DNA from: Lutjanus erythropterus
Taxonomy: Eukaryota > Chordata > Actinopteri > Lutjaniformes > Lutjanidae
Assembly (NCBI GenBank): GCA_020091685.1
Contig: CM034600.1
Coordinates: forward strand, 34,717,683 to 34,781,682
Length of the DNA: 64,000 nucleotides
Reading direction: 5' to 3'
Made by a program: the position numbers and the translations under genes. The notes beneath the pieces were generated by a model. The model made no database searches and was not told where the DNA came from. It worked only from the letters and a program-made list of their open reading frames with translations. Positions 31,923-44,949 of the stretch are shown here, piece after piece. The first letter of the stretch is position 1. Each line of letters opens with the position of its first letter.

Positions 31923-33554
31923 TTATGCTTTCCGTCTCATTTATGCATACTTGTTGTGTTATTTGGTCATTCATGTCTCCAGCTCACTATCATAGTAGTT
32001 TGGAAAAAAAATACATTAAATTTCATGTTTTTTCCACAGAGCAGCATTAATGATCTCAGTTTCCTTGTATTTCTTCTTGCCTTGATGTATTATGTATACA
32101 CCTACACCCCTGACAGTCCATTGCCCACAACCATAGAAAACAATGAGACAATTGGTCAACTTCTCAAATTAATTTATAATTTGCATACGGAAGAATAATA
32201 AATCTCAATAAGATTTTAATAAATTAATTATTGGACGTTAAACAGAGTGGACTACATTCACATTCAATTATGTATTGTTCCCCTGTCCACTGAAGAATAT
32301 GAAAATCTATGTGAGAAAGGAGAAATTTAGTCATTTGGAAGCAGGAGAACTTTCTTTTAAGCCTCTTTCCAGGGAGAAGTTGAATCCCTCTGCCTCAGAG
32401 GAATTAATGCCAGCTGACTTCTAAGACCTCACAACTCTTTGCTTAAAATACCAATGAAAAATGCAATAGTATCAGGACATTGGGAGGTTTAAAATTCTTT
32501 GGAGCTAAAAGAGCCCTGTGTGTGTGTGTGTATGTGTGTGGCATAAAAAAGAGGATAAAGAGTTCAGTATACCGCAATGCATTCAGGTCATCGTACACAA
32601 GGCAAAGACTGAGATTATCGACACCAAACAATAGAGAAAAGCTTAAGTGTTTGCACATTTGTGATCTTATGATGTGTGTGAGGAGGGACTGGACAAAATA
32701 GAGGTGAACGGGTCATGGGAATTAGTCTTTTACAGCCCATAAAAAAAATGATACTTGGCCACTCTGTCTGAAACAATGTAAACAAGGAGCTTCCTGTCAA
32801 TTATAGTCCCTGATGCCAGCAGGATATTTTCGTAAAAACCTATTGTTAGCCAAAAGCATTGTGCACCATCAGCTAAACAAGGTAGATATCTTAACCTACA
32901 TTGCCTCAGAAATACCCCAAAGGTGATTACAATTTCCAAAGTATTATCAGCACCACACAGCACCTGCTTATCTAAAAAGAGTGTGTGTCCACAGTAAGCC
33001 TGTAAGGGGTTTCAAGCAACCAGTGTGTGCAATGACAGGTGTGGCCTAAATGAGTTTCAAGAGGGAGTACTGTATGGATCGAGCAGCTTGGCACAGAGAC
33101 ACGCGCACCGTCAGAGGCCTTGGGGCATCAATCATTCCTGCTGAGGCTGTCAGAAAAAAATTAGGCTGGTGTCCAGCAGGCAGGTGCTGAACTAGCCAGA
33201 GGAAGATGAGCCTTAATGCTGGCCAACCTGTTGTCATCCTCTCACAATTACCTGTACAATTGGCCTCAAGGTAATGACAGCTTGATTGTAATTCCTCTCA
33301 TACACATGCTCCATGGATGCTTTGCAAATACTCCCAAAAAAGTCAGAATTGCTGTGTTGCCTATAAAGCTACCAATTTTAGAAGTTTTTGTGCTTTTCTG
33401 AGTCACACACTTGAATCAACGTTGATTTAAAGCCACTTTTCTGAATCTGGTCAACAAACTGAGGCCATTTTTGTCAGCATGAAAGCACATCTCCGCAAAG
33501 TCATCTAAATTAATCACAAATTTAAAATACAAAATACATGTTGGCATAAATATT
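31923..33554. other. Unassigned sequence
   Basis: A TG microsatellite lies at 32,516-32,540. The nearest AATAAA hexamer I noted past the NAT8-like gene is around 32,197, too far to be called its polyadenylation signal with confidence. Short open frames have no domains. Confidence 0.35.
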
Positions 33555-33725
33555 CAGTATTTAACACCCTTGGCAGCAAATACAGCACATCTGGGCACTG
33601 CAGTTTTTCCTCATTCTTCTTTACTAAACTGCTCAAGGTCTGTCAGGTTGCATGGGGATCGTTAATGAACAGCCTTTTTCAAGTCCAGCCACAAACTCTC
33701 AGCTGGATTGAGATCTGACTCGGAT
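33555..33725 (-). pseudogene. Tc1-type transposase C-terminal remnant
   Basis: Minus-strand translation gives DLNPAESLWLDLKKAVH, stop, RSPCNLTDLEQFSKEE, stop, matching the end of Tc1 transposases (DLNPIENLW.DLK.AVH.R.P.NL.ELE.F..EEW). Two in-frame stops mark it as dead. Only about 55 codons survive. Confidence 0.82.
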
Positions 33726-33848
33726 CTGATTCAGTCTCTGCAGAACATTAACTTTTGTTTTGTTTTTTAAATCAGTTCTTTTGCTTTAAAAATGGGACTT
33801 TCCAGGTACAGATGTATCGACTACCAATGTTGGGTTATGTTACTTTTA

Positions 33849-34904
33849 CAAACCTAAGTTCCAAGAAAGTTCCTGAATAAAACAGAATGCAATGATTTGC
33901 AAACCCTTTTTGACTTGTATACAATTTAATACTGTACATAGACAATATATTTAATGTTCAAACTGATACACCTTATTGTTAATTTGTAAATATAAACGTC
34001 TGAATTTGATGCCTGCAGCATATTTCAAAAAAGTTGGGACAAGGGCAAAAAAAGGCTGGGAAAGTTTTGTTCGGAGCATTCAAAAGATGAACAGGTTTGT
34101 CAATAACAGCTGATATTGTCATGATTGGTTATTAACAGTGCATTCTCAAAAGCCTCAGTAGTAAACATGGTGCGATTTTTTACCACTTTGTGAAAAATTG
34201 TGTGTGTAAATAGTCCAACAGTTTAGGAATAACATTTCTCAGGGCACAATTGCAAAGAATTCAGAGATCATTGAAAGCTTCAGAGAATAGGACAGACATA
34301 AGGAGCAAGGCTGAAAAGCAACATTGAATGCTTGTGACCTTTGATCCCTCAAGCAGCGCTGCAGTAAAGACCCATGTGATTGTGTAAAATGTTTACATTT
34401 GGCAACGGCACACTGTAGCAAAACTGTTGGCAGTAAACACAGTTTGTCACTGCATCGAGGTCATCTGAGATGGACTGACAGAAAGTGGAAATGTGAGGTG
34501 TGGTCTGGTTTGTTTTTTTTTAAATCTTGGATGTTGTGTCCTCCGGGCTAAAGAGGGAAAGGACCATCCAGATTGTTACCAGCGCAAAGTTTAAAAGCCA
34601 GCATCTGTGATGGTATGGGGCTGATGAAGTTGTATATCAAGGAAGAATGAGAAGGAATTTCACTTTCAAAACCTCAATAATTAGTGTCCTCAGTTCCAAA
34701 ATGCTTATGAAGTGTTGTTAAAAAAAAAAAAAATCCTTATGTATCACAGTGGTAAACATGCTGCTGGCCCAACACCAAATTCAGAATGATCGAATATTTC
34801 CAAAAAACAAAGTTAATCAGTTTGAACAAGATTTGCAAATCATTGCATTATGCGTTTATTTACATTTTACACAGGGTCACAAACTTGTGTGGAATTGAAG
34901 TTCA
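33849..34904 (+). mobile_element. Tc1/mariner-like element nested in the hAT-like element
   Basis: Ends carry GAATGCAATGATTTGCAAA (33,885) and, inverted, TTTGCAAATCATTGCATTA (34,831), followed by remnants of the outer terminal repeat. TA occurs at both junctions, as for Tc1 targets. The interior holds a transposase with a large deletion. Confidence 0.78.
34167..34755 (+). pseudogene. Tc1/mariner-like transposase, internally deleted and frame-broken
   Basis: From the ATG at 34,167 the order of conserved nucleotide blocks follows a transposase widespread in fish: the start (TTTACCACTTTGTGA), the HTH region (CAATTGCAAAGAATTC), the GTCATCTGAGATGGACTGAC block, GTGTCCTCCGGGC, GCCAGCATCTGTGATGGTATGGG, then a jump at about 34,620 to the terminal block with ATCAAGGAAGAATGAG. 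The piece between, with the middle of the DDE core, is missing. Stops occur throughout. Confidence 0.75.
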
Positions 34905-35608
34905 TAAAAGTAATTTGTTACATTACAAGATTACTGCCATTACAAAGTACCTTGTTACATTACAGTGTTACCTGTGTTAGCTGTGCTGCTGAAATGAATT
35001 GCAGAAAACAGCGCCTGGGCAGTTACTTTAGATATTAAATCAGCAGTAACATAGTGAGAAAGTTAACGCAAACTCATCAAAGTACTTCTGAGTTACCAAA
35101 AATGAAAACCCCTGTGATTCCTGACAATCTGACAATAACCTATGAAGAGGCATCTTACACAACTGCCTCTATGAGAACAATAAAACACAGCACGTCATGT
35201 TTCAACATGCAACTAATGAACCAGTTGGCTTCTCAAAACACAAGCCCAAATACAAACTATAAAAGTGCACAGGCTATCGACTCGAAGGAAGATTTGATCA
35301 TGGGGAGTTTGTTCAATACATTCGTCTCAAAACTCGACTTGAGATACTCCTCAATTTCAGTGTCTGCCAAGACCGTAGGCTGTGTCTGTCCTCTGACTCA
35401 AATGCAAAAATAGTCACCCTCAGTGTCTCCTCCGGTGACAGGTGCAGGCGGTGGATTTCCTGCAATAGTGCAAAGGCAATACAATTGTAACAGTCTATTG
35501 CTTATTTGAAAAGTTAACTAAATAACTGTGTACTTGCAAAATGAACGCATTACTTTGCTCATCACAACAAACACATAATCTGATTCTAACACGTTACCCC
35601 CAACACTG

Positions 35609-35993
35609 TTGTGTACAGACAGGTTATTTAATGATGTGACTTATTAATAGTTAACGCCTGTAAATGCTTGTAAACATGTATTTGTAATTTATTCAGATCT
35701 TTTAATCACTTTGACATTACAGGATCTTTTTCTGTTGTTCAGTCTTAAAAAAATCCATGTTAAATCTACTCCAAATCAATGTTGTAAAACAATAAAACAT
35801 GCAAACTTTCAAGCAGAGTGAACTATAGTGTGAAATTCCAATTTTCATGCATGCATGCAACAGCTGAGAGATAATTGGATTTATTAGCATAATGGCAGAC
35901 TTAATGAACGTCAATGCTGTCTTCAGAGAACGACTTTAGAGATTTGTAGCCCAGAATGTATTTCTGTTCTGTTTGTTTATGTTATTCTTTATT

Positions 35994-36029
<36 letters not shown>

Positions 36030-36654
36030 CTTTGATAGGGGAAGATGTAGGTAGGACTTTTCATCCGTCTGTCATTATTGAACTGGAGGTCTCCTCAATT
36101 TGAGATAACATGTGAGATCAATGAAGTAGGCAAGACTCTCATCAAAGGATGAGCTCAGGAAATTCAACTGGAAAACATCTCTTTGTCCACTACTTTTAGG
36201 GTGGGATGCTGTGTCAGTGTGTGTGTGTACTTGCTTGTGTGTGGGCAGGGATTATTTTGAGCATGCCTGCGTTCATGCGTTCTCACCATAAGGTGTTTCT
36301 TATTAATCTGACTCGGATCAAGATTGAAGTCATCTAGTTTATCACAAGAAAAGAGTTAATATATCTTTAGGCAAACTTTGATGGCACTTCCTGAGTAATA
36401 ACAAAGCAAGTAATCAACATTACAAACAGCACCTGTGTCTAAACAGGCCTGTCTCTTTTTCTATATTAGCACTGTTATTGAATTGGCAAAGATTATGGAG
36501 ATTAATTGCATCCGGATACCGGTCGCCTATGTGCTTTTGTCTGAGAGCCAGAGGTAGATTTGTTTGGATCATACATCATCATACGCCGTTCACCACCGCC
36601 TTGCATAATCACTTTTCATCTTCTTTGTTGCACCACGGGAAGTAACTTTTTGGC
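35609..36654. other. Unassigned sequence with (TC)n tract
   Basis: A pure TC tract spans about 35,998-36,026. It is followed by TTTTCTTTGATAG, which mimics a splice acceptor, but no downstream coding exon follows. Nothing else recognised. Confidence 0.4.
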
Positions 36655-36735
36655 CGTGCCGCTGAACTTAACTGCAGAAAAGAACACCTGGGTAATTACT
36701 TTAGATATTAAATCACAAGTAACACAGGCATGTCA
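36655..36735 (+). repeat. Fragment of the hAT-like element found at 33,825-35,608
   Basis: TTAACTGCAGAAAAGAACACCTGG and TACTTTAGATATTAAATCAC match 34,985-35,065 in the same orientation, about 80 bp. Confidence 0.6.
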
Positions 36736-37789
36736 CGCACTCACACAAACAGATAGTTTATCCTGCGCCGTCAATTCTCTGCATTTTAGGGACCTGACAT
36801 TATGCAGAATCTGCACTTCCTTTCACTGAATAATTGGTCAATTATTTGCTGCATGGTTCAAGAATGATAAATATGTTTTTCTATAAGAGCAGAATGTTAG
36901 ACCACAGTGAGACACTAACAGGAACAATATGAGAAACAGGGGAGATGTGGTAACTGGTATCCTTAAAATAATAGCACACAGTGCAACACTGGAACATGTA
37001 TGAAAGCACAATTAGCGTCTCATTATCATTCTGGATTGGAAGTCAAATTATGGGGATAAATGTGGGATTAGATGTTGCTAATGAGTTGGTATTAAATATA
37101 TTTACACCACAGTGAACCTCTCCGTCGTAGATAAATGTTCCAGACAGTGTTAGGCAGCGGTTCGTTTGCTGCAGCTCCGGCTCCAGTGCAAGAGCACTGT
37201 GGGGATTTGGTCAAGGAAGTAATTGGACACAACAACAACCGAAAAATTGATCACAGCTGTTGTAATTAGGAGAAATGTGGGACAATCAATTTTTTTAATG
37301 TTTCAGGGCTCGATGCTGAGTTACCCACAATAACTGCATTCCAATATAGAAGATAGTAAAGTGTGATAATTATAGTGTGATCCTCTTATGGTACATTGTG
37401 CTTAAAATGAGTCTGCAGTATTTCAGGATAATGAACCAAGAGACTCACATCTCAATCACAGTAAAAGTTCTGCACATTATAAAATAAGAAGGACTGTACA
37501 ACTGAAATGCAAGTTTAAATAGAATGCATTTAAGGGACTGTATGGAAGTTACTGGAGTGGGGAGAGGGGGATGAATCTTATTTTTCACTCTACAAAAAAG
37601 CAAAACCTTCCCCAGCTTTCTTAATATTTTCGTTGGACCCTTTCCTTGAAAAGTGTAATACAATCCTTCCATTATCTCACGGCACGATCACATATTTATG
37701 GCAAACATAACAAAATAGTGGAAATACACCCACTCTCTAATAAAAAAACAAACAAAGCAAAAACAAAACAGTTGTTACAATCATGTTCA
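36736..37789. other. Unassigned, mostly single-copy sequence
   Basis: No recognised gene or repeat copy. Confidence 0.35.
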
Positions 37790-37935
37790 CTTCAGTTCAG
37801 CTCAGTCATTTTATTATCCCAGATGGGAAACTTGACTTGCAGTCAGAGGCATGAGACAGCACAAGTACAAAAGTAAAAATAAAATTACAAAAACAAAAAG
37901 TCTAAAAATGATTCCTGTACATACAATATACAGAA
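37790..37935 (-). repeat. LINE/SINE tail fragment (TTTATTATCCCAGATGGGAAA)
   Basis: ATTTTATTATCCCAGATGGG and the sequence after it resemble the reverse complement of a fish retroelement tail of the TTTCCC.. GGGAT.AATAAA type. It is short and decayed. Confidence 0.4.
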
Positions 37936-37949
37936 CACAACTAGAGGAG

Positions 37950-38880
37950 AGCGCTCGGTAGAGTTCTGTTCTCCGCCTGGAAACAGATGGTGAAGTATCT
38001 AATGCAATGCCGCCACAACTGCCAGAGGTGACCAGCAGAGATGTGAAAAGTTTGGAATAAAGTTTTTTTGTATAGCCTCAGTTTTCTTTAAGATGCATAA
38101 AATAGTGTAATGGTATTGTAACCAAGTGTCCTGGGCTCACTTAATTGTTTAAAGGAAACAAGGAAGGAAACAATAAGCAGGACAATAAGTCCAAACTTTT
38201 CTATTTTAACATTGTTATTTAGTTAGAATATTTTTCATTCATTTAGAACATTATAAGCAACAATATAACAGATAAGCAAATCTACATGTTGGTGAGGCTC
38301 ACAAAAGCTGAAATTCTAAATAATTTACACTCACCTGATCAAAGGTTGGAGCCTCCAGTAACAAAATTTAATTCCAACAAGTATCATACTCAATTTCTCA
38401 TGTTTATAACAAACCAGATTTCATCAAAATTGGTTCAGAGAGAAGCGAGTTACAGTCGGTTTTGTAGTGGAGTCTGCATCTCTGGTTTGTTTACTAGCGG
38501 ACCTTGAACACTCCACAGTGCCGCCAGGCAAAAGGCATGGCGGCGAAGCTAACCGAACAGGGATTTATTCATCTCGTATCATGCCTAGCTTTAGAGGATC
38601 ATAACATATTGGTGATGGAATTAATGTTCAGGTGCTCTGGTTTAAGATGAGACTTAACTTTTCTACTGATGTCAATTTTTGAACAACAGACTGTGTAAAC
38701 CCTGGAACCTTGATTTCATCCCTGCAGTTTTTGATGGCCGGTGAAGAGGAGTAAGGAATCAGCAGCTGATATGAAACAGAACAGTCAATAAAATGGGTTT
38801 ATAAGGTTTTTCAAAAATTATGAATCACAGCAACCACAAGAGGTCCTTGAGTATACAGTCATAAATGCGCACGAAAATAT
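37950..38880 (+). repeat. Dispersed repeat, copy 1 (pairs with 50,320-51,200)
   Basis: Shares with 50,430-51,200, in the same order, ATGGTGAAG..C.A.TGCAATGCC, CCACAACTG.CAGA, a GGCC..T.AAGA.GAGTAAG block, and AGAGGTCCTT.AG.ATACAG.CAT. It belongs to a large, old, non-coding fish repeat containing ATAGTTGTTGAGACATTTCAG. Confidence 0.6.
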
Positions 38881-39727
38881 ATACTTAACCCTGATGTGAT
38901 TCAGAGTTCATGGGAGCATTAATAGTGTGTGAACTCTATTTTTTCCATTTTTGACATGTGCTTCTGTCCAGTACCTAGAACTTATCACACTGGGATGTGC
39001 GTGCTTTTGTAAACTTTTTATACCCTGATATATCTGACATCAGATGTGTGACTGTTGGTTAAAATCAAACCAATTACATGATGTAGAGTCTCGCAGCCAG
39101 GCATGTTGGAAACGTTTCCTCTCGACAGCTGAGCCAAAGAGCGCAGCGTTAAATATCAAAACATGTTAATTATGGGCTGAAGGAGTTTTTAACTGGTTAT
39201 GAAACAGTCTCGATTTAATACTGACCCACACAAGTTAACAAGACCATCCACAAAAAGAAGGATATTTCTGTATAGTTATTCTTAATGCCTGCCCTCAGGT
39301 CAGATTCTTCTTGCAATTAGATGAAACAAGCCCATGTTTAAATTTTCCCAAGCAAAGTTGCAGTGAGTCATATGTTTGCCAGTTAAAAAAGTAGCAGACT
39401 TATATTCAGATAATTTTATTTTTGATGTTATATTTTGGGGGTATGATGGTGGAAACACTACTACTTTTGTCCACAGGAGCCTCCAAAGTCAATAAATATG
39501 AAAGGTCCTGGTGGTAGCTTTAACTGTATTACCTGTTATGATGCAAAATAATATAAAGTTTGGAGCCACTGAAAAATGACTCTGTTGTAGAGATAATGTT
39601 CAACCATTAATAAACACCCACATTTATTCTGTCTTTCTAAACTGACAGATTGGCACTACTGGTTGACTTTGATGAGGAAATAAAGCGCTGATACAGAGAC
39701 AGCATTGTTGTTCTCTACAATGCAGCC
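38881..39727. other. Unassigned sequence
   Basis: No gene or clear repeat found. Confidence 0.35.
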
Positions 39728-40516
39728 CATTCTCATTCCCCCTACGTCAAATACAGCAGCTTGGTCAGTGACCGTGTCCTTTATTATGGTGCTGCTGGTA
39801 ATCCTTCTTGGGGCGCCCCTCTAGGCGTTTATGTGTCGTCAAAGTCAGGTGACGCAGACTAAAGAGAGAGACATCGACATATAGTGGAGGTGGCGTGGAT
39901 GGATGTGTCAACAATGACTTCTTTTTAATTTAGCTATGTTAATGTAGTTTCCCAAGCCTAGCCATATAGTTTTTGTGCCTTTAAATTTGAAGGTCTGCCA
40001 AGTTATTGCTAACTCAACCAAGAAGTCAAGGTCATCACGCCACCTACTGGCAACAGGAAGTAAGTGTCATGTGACAATCATTTAATTTACATAAAATTTC
40101 TACACTTGAAGACCACACCATATTGGAACATAACATATAATTAGCGGGTGTTTTGTAGCACCACATTGCAGAGACAAGAAGTGACAAGGAGCTCCTTCCT
40201 GTGGTGTCCAAAACACATAAAACTTCAGCTCCTTGTCGACCGGTCAGTGTCCGGTCACAGGCTGTGGCTGCATGTCCCAACATGCTCAGAGGTGCGCGGG
40301 TACATGCATTTTTTTTTTTTTTTAGAGTTATAGACATGTGATGTCAAGATGAGGACTCTTTGAGACCCAGCAATTATATCATTGTCCATCGAGATGTTTC
40401 ACTGTGGACATTGTCATATGCCAATTTGGTAGACATTGTCCAAGCCTAACCCCTTACGTAGGGCCACTGACCAAGCTGCCAAGTTGCCCTATTTGATGTG
40501 TTGGGAGTAAGAATGT
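39728..40516. mobile_element. Inverted-repeat element (CATTCTCATTCCC ends)
   Basis: The left arm CATTCTCATTCCCCCTACG through AGCAGCTTGGTCAGTGACC (39,728-39,773) is inverted at the right as GGCCACTGACCAAGCTGCC through ATTTGATGTGTTGGGAGTAAGAATG (40,462-40,516). No transposase is present. A SINE-like copy occupies the left half of the interior. Confidence 0.75.
39790..40035 (+). repeat. SINE-like dispersed repeat, copy C
   Basis: GGGGCGCCCCTCTAGGCG, AGTCAGGTGACGCAGACT and GTGGCGTGGATGGATGTGTC match the front half of the family. The B-box-like part is lost. It lies inside the inverted-repeat element. Confidence 0.55.
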
Positions 40517-42650
40517 TTGGCTAAATTGGGCCAAACACACTATTACCCATGGCACGCAGAAGCCATCCTTTACAATAAACCTCACAAGGAAAGGCTGAAA
40601 TAAAATATAAATCCCCTCCCCCACCACCACCTCCTAATAATTTTCATACACTCCCTAACTAACAAGATTTGACAAGCATAAGTCATGATCCAATACATTT
40701 TGGAAATCATTAATTTCTAATGATATACAGCCTAATTTCATCATATCTCTGAGTTTCCAGAGGTATTGAAGGAAGTGAAGAAAATAATCCCCGTCACAAA
40801 TGGCCAGCAGAAACCATTAAAATCCAGCTTTGATTGATCTCTATATTAACTAAAGACCTGCTGAAGTTATTTGACGAGGAAGTTGGGAGACAGCGCTTTA
40901 TCGTGCACATTCAATGAGTCATGGATTAAGTTGTGCTGCGGAGAGGATATCTGGCACGTGTCACAGTATTGAGGTGAGGAAAGGATAATGTCTGGGGTGA
41001 TGAGATTTGTGCTTGGAGCAAGAGAAATAGACCAGTTATGGAGTTTGATTTCTCCTGGAGGAAGCCACTGTGAGGGTACACGTCTCCCAGTTATAGAGTG
41101 CTTGTTGCCATCTGTTATGTAACTCCATACATGCCAGCTGTCATATCAAGATAGATTATGTATTCATTAGCTGTGCTGCTGTTTGTATTAGGGCACTATA
41201 ACACCAGATATCTCAGAAAAAACCTTTCTGTGTCTTCGAGGCTGCAACCAAACCTTTTGTTCTCATTTTAGTCAATTTACATGTATGAACAATTCCTGCA
41301 CCTGGTGCATATTTCAAAAAGACTATTAAAGTGTCAAATTAAAGCTATTATTGTCTGGGATGTTGACATTTTGTAAATTATGGGCTAGACGAAGGCACGG
41401 TGGGATGTTTATAAATCTTAAAAGCTGTCTGTTGAAAAGCCTCGTGTTTTCCTCAGCCGGGTGTCACCATCTACACTGAGCAACAAGACAAAACACAGCG
41501 TGACTGGAGAGTGTGCAAGGTGAGGTGTGATCTCTAAAGTGAATCAAATAGTTCAGACGCTGGGTATTGACTGCCTTTGGAAGCTTAATAGGAGATTTAA
41601 TAGGGCCAGACAGAGAAACAACTTACATTTTTCATGAGGCTATTTCTCAGGGGTATTAATGTTTGGAGTACCTGACAAACCTACAAGATATTTATAAACA
41701 ATGTGGTGTGGTCGCTACAATTCAAGTGTCTCTGAGGGTCATTTTGGGTTGGATTCTTATTTCTGGAGCATAAGGCTGAAATGGATTTCTCTCAAAATGA
41801 AACACAGACATACCTGCTTAGAGAAAATAGGCTCCACAGTACAGTTCCTTTACAGTGCAACTCTATGGATGAATGCACCTTAGACAGTTTATTATAAAGA
41901 GCCCACAAACGCAGATCGCAGGGTCAGTGTGATTCAGACAGGATGCATTTAATACACATATTACACACATATTTACTGACACAAAATGCAGTTTAGCTTC
42001 CAAGCAGAGGTGCAAAAAGCTGTTAAAGTTCAGTTTCCTGGGTCCAGACCTTTGAATCCACCCACTCTGCTGAGTTAACTGATTCGCCTGGCATCATGAC
42101 TTGAAACTGCAGTTTCTCAGTTGAAAAAGCATTTCATCCAGTGATCGCCACAGGGGGATTAACTGTTAGCCAATTAGCAGAACTAACGCCATTGTCAATT
42201 GTTGTCAAGCTCTGTGCCAGAACCAAAGAGGAGTAATAACAACAATGGCAAAGACAGGCACTGCTGTCAAGGAGGGGTTTAAGAAAAAATTGATTCTCTT
42301 AAGTATCATGACTCTTTTGTTTTCGATTTAAATGACTAGTGCTTGGTCTTTTAGCTCGATGCTAACACATAATGGGAATTCCAGTTGATGTGCTAACAAA
42401 TTAGCATGACATTTGCAATAATATTCTTAACACAGTGATCCATTTTACTTGCTTTACCCAAAAAAACGTGTGCTCATACATCAAGACATAAATTTCCTCT
42501 CATCTGTTGAAACGAACTAAGGGCTTCTGATTTCACATTGCTAATTCAAGCTATTTCTCTGGCTTTGACACGCTACAGTGACGCTACGGTGACCTCATGG
42601 GGTCAAAAGGCCAACTGAAAATACAGCTAGAACTTGGAAGAGGCATTGTG
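40517..42650. other. Unassigned, mostly single-copy sequence
   Basis: The longest stretch of the window without recognised repeats or genes. There are only short open frames. Candidates for conserved non-coding elements could be here. Confidence 0.4.
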
Positions 42651-42652
42651 TG

Positions 42653-42667
42653 CCAGGAGAGGGCAGC
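42653..42667 (+). promoter_or_regulatory. CTCF-like core motif
   Basis: CCAGGAGAGGGCAGC fits the vertebrate CTCF core CCANNAGRKGGCRS at all constrained positions. It is a single motif with no other support. Confidence 0.35.
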
Positions 42668-42750
42668 ACATATATTTATATTTTAGATTTTATTTATTGT
42701 TCACTGCTTGGTGAGCAGGAACAACCTGATGAAGCACTTTACTTCACAAA

Positions 42751-42755
42751 GTATG

Positions 42756-42844
<89 letters not shown>

Positions 42845-42856
42845 ATATATATATAG
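42751..42856. repeat. (AT)n / (GTAT)n microsatellite
   Basis: About 100 bp of AT with interspersed GTATAT units, self-complementary and able to form a hairpin. Tyr/Ile-rich open frames on both strands are products of this tract. Confidence 0.95.
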
Positions 42857-43399
42857 AGAGATTTTTTTATTAATTCTGTTGGACATTTTATTCACCGCTT
42901 TTATATGTAGTCAAGTCCAGGGTTTTGAAAGAGCAGTTTTCAGTTTCATATGTGAAGGATATTAATTTAAAAGCTCACATTGTGCTCCATACATCTTTCA
43001 GAGGCTTTATTCTCTGTGGTCAAAAGTCTTATTTTATTTATTATTTTCTTAGGGCACCAATTTGATGAGCAGAACAGCTAAAGTCAACTAAAAAGTACTT
43101 TATTGACTACTTTTACATGCCATATATCAATGATTCTGCTGAAATAAAACTCAGAGAGTGACTGATGTGGTGTTCATTGTCTCATGATATAAGTCTCTTG
43201 AAGTAATTCATTCAAGTTTTTCCCATCGTCTAGAATTTAAAAAGCAAAGAAAAATCACAATAAACGATAGATAGTGAAAGCCTAGTGAAACTCAAGACTA
43301 GCCACCTCCAAAATTTAGAGGAAAAGGTGCTAAGCCCTTGATTTAGGCTACGACATGTTTTAGTTGACAAAATATTAAAACTTTTTTCTTACTGTCCTC
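42857..43399. other. Unassigned sequence
   Basis: No gene or repeat copy recognised. Confidence 0.35.
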
Positions 43400-44309
43400 A
43401 CATACTAATGCTCGTACTCCGATACCCCACACGAGATACCACGTTATGACAAGTAGCCACTCGACACAAGCAAACATCCAAAGATCCAACACGACGTAGA
43501 GTTCAAGGAGTTTGCTAATGCTTGCCCTCTTTTCTTGGTTGCGCCATCATTATCAAGAGACCCAGCAACTGCAGCAACTTTGGAAACTGTTCATAAAATT
43601 TCATGTAAGTCCTATAACTCCCTGCTGGTGTAAACCAGTGAAATGCCTCGACTAATTAATCTGAAGACGAAGAAAAAACAGCGCTGCCACCAGTCTGTAA
43701 CTGTCTTTTCTTGTTAATAAGCAGCTACAACTTGTCTTTGTGTACTCTTCTTTATTCTCCTGTTTATCTTCACCAAAAAAGCCTGACAGCACAGCACACC
43801 AAACTTCACAGTTTGGGGTTCACAGCAGGGTCAACAAAACTGTTGCACACATGGCACCACACTCATACCTGTCCCCCCTAAACAATGGCAGGTAGGAACT
43901 AATTAGCTCTTAGGCAAGCGGGACATGAAGAAGAAACTTTAATACTACACATGTGAATATGTAATTAAAATACAAGTTAAAGAGCTGTAAATTCTAATGA
44001 AATAATTATCATATATAACACCATTTGTAACAGTAAACTTAATTCTGCAAGTCCATAATGAAATGTGAAATTATTATACTGAAATATATTATATACACAG
44101 TGAACTGCACGGCCTAATAAGGAACACAAAATTAACTACTAACTACAAATTTGTCACATTTAGAAAGTGAGGAAGATCTGATGAAAATAAAATCTGTTTT
44201 TAAAGTTATGGCAAGAACTGTAATGGCATTAGTAAGTGCTCATATCGGTACTCAGTATTGGAAGTACTTGTACTCGGTCTGAAAAAAAGTGGTATCGGTG
44301 CATCCCTGT
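43400..44309 (-). mobile_element. Probable TATCGGTGCATCCCT-type element, decayed
   Basis: The right end AGTGGTATCGGTGCATCCCT is the terminus of a fish repeat whose reverse complement begins AGGGATGCACCGATACCAC. Sequence near 43,410-43,500 (CTCGTACTCCGATACCCCAC) fits the interior of that family. The left end could not be found. Confidence 0.5.
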
Positions 44310-44949
44310 GTAAGCTGTACATTTTTACAGTTGGAGAATGCAGAGATCACTTTAGGCCTACAAAAATGCTAAGTGAAAATTAAAGTGTTAAAATAAGAAT
44401 TGCTGGAGCTGCATGTGGCTCTACATATTTTTGATTTTGACTGTTTCTGTACTGTTTTTATTTTTTTTTTTAAATCTTACTCAGAAGAGACAGGTTGGAG
44501 ATTTTTCAGTGATTAGAGATAACAGAAAAATCTAAATTGCCTTTTTTAAAAGCAGTTGTTTAATTAAAGCTATTTTAAAAGGTGTCTGTGAACAGCAAGT
44601 GATTAATTCTTGTCATATTTCCTCTGCAGAACTGTTTAAAAAAGAAATAAGTAGTGGGAATGGGATTTAGAGCACAGGTAGAGGATTTTAACTCACAGAG
44701 AACTTTCTTTGTCATTTCCAAGTCCACTGATGTTAAAAAAAGTGCATGCTGCATTCAAAATTCGAGGCAGTACTTTATGGTACAATGTCCAGCCTTTTTT
44801 GAATAATACTTATTCTGATGGCTGTGATCTTATCTCTGAAGTAGGCCGAAAATTCGTTGCATTTAGAAAGGCTCAGATGATCAGAGTAAGAGTGTGATAT
44901 GAATATGGTCTCTACACTTTAGATCAGATATAAACAGTATAGACAGTAG
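44310..44949. other. Unassigned sequence
   Basis: T-rich run at 44,461-44,472. No gene found. Confidence 0.35.

Larger units (their letters stand above)
33825..35608. mobile_element. hAT-like element (CAGTGTTGGGGGTAACG ends) split by a Tc1-like insertion
   Basis: The left end CAATGTTGGGTTATGTTAC is inverted at the right end as AACACGTTACCCCCAACACTG minus a few changes. The body shows TTACATTACAAGATTACTGCC and ATTACTTTGCTCATCAC typical of this fish hAT group. A 1.06-kb Tc1-like copy sits 20-odd bases inside the left end. A fragment of the same family recurs at 36,655-36,735. No complete hAT transposase frame is present. Confidence 0.75.

Noticed and set aside
36000..36050. A splice-like TC tract with GATAG, 12 bases, then GTAGG, resembling a microexon
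   Set aside because: The tract is a simple TC microsatellite, and a 12-base exon without flanking exons cannot be supported.
42650..42965. Tyr/Ile-rich open frames on both strands
   Set aside because: They are translations of the AT/GTAT microsatellite.
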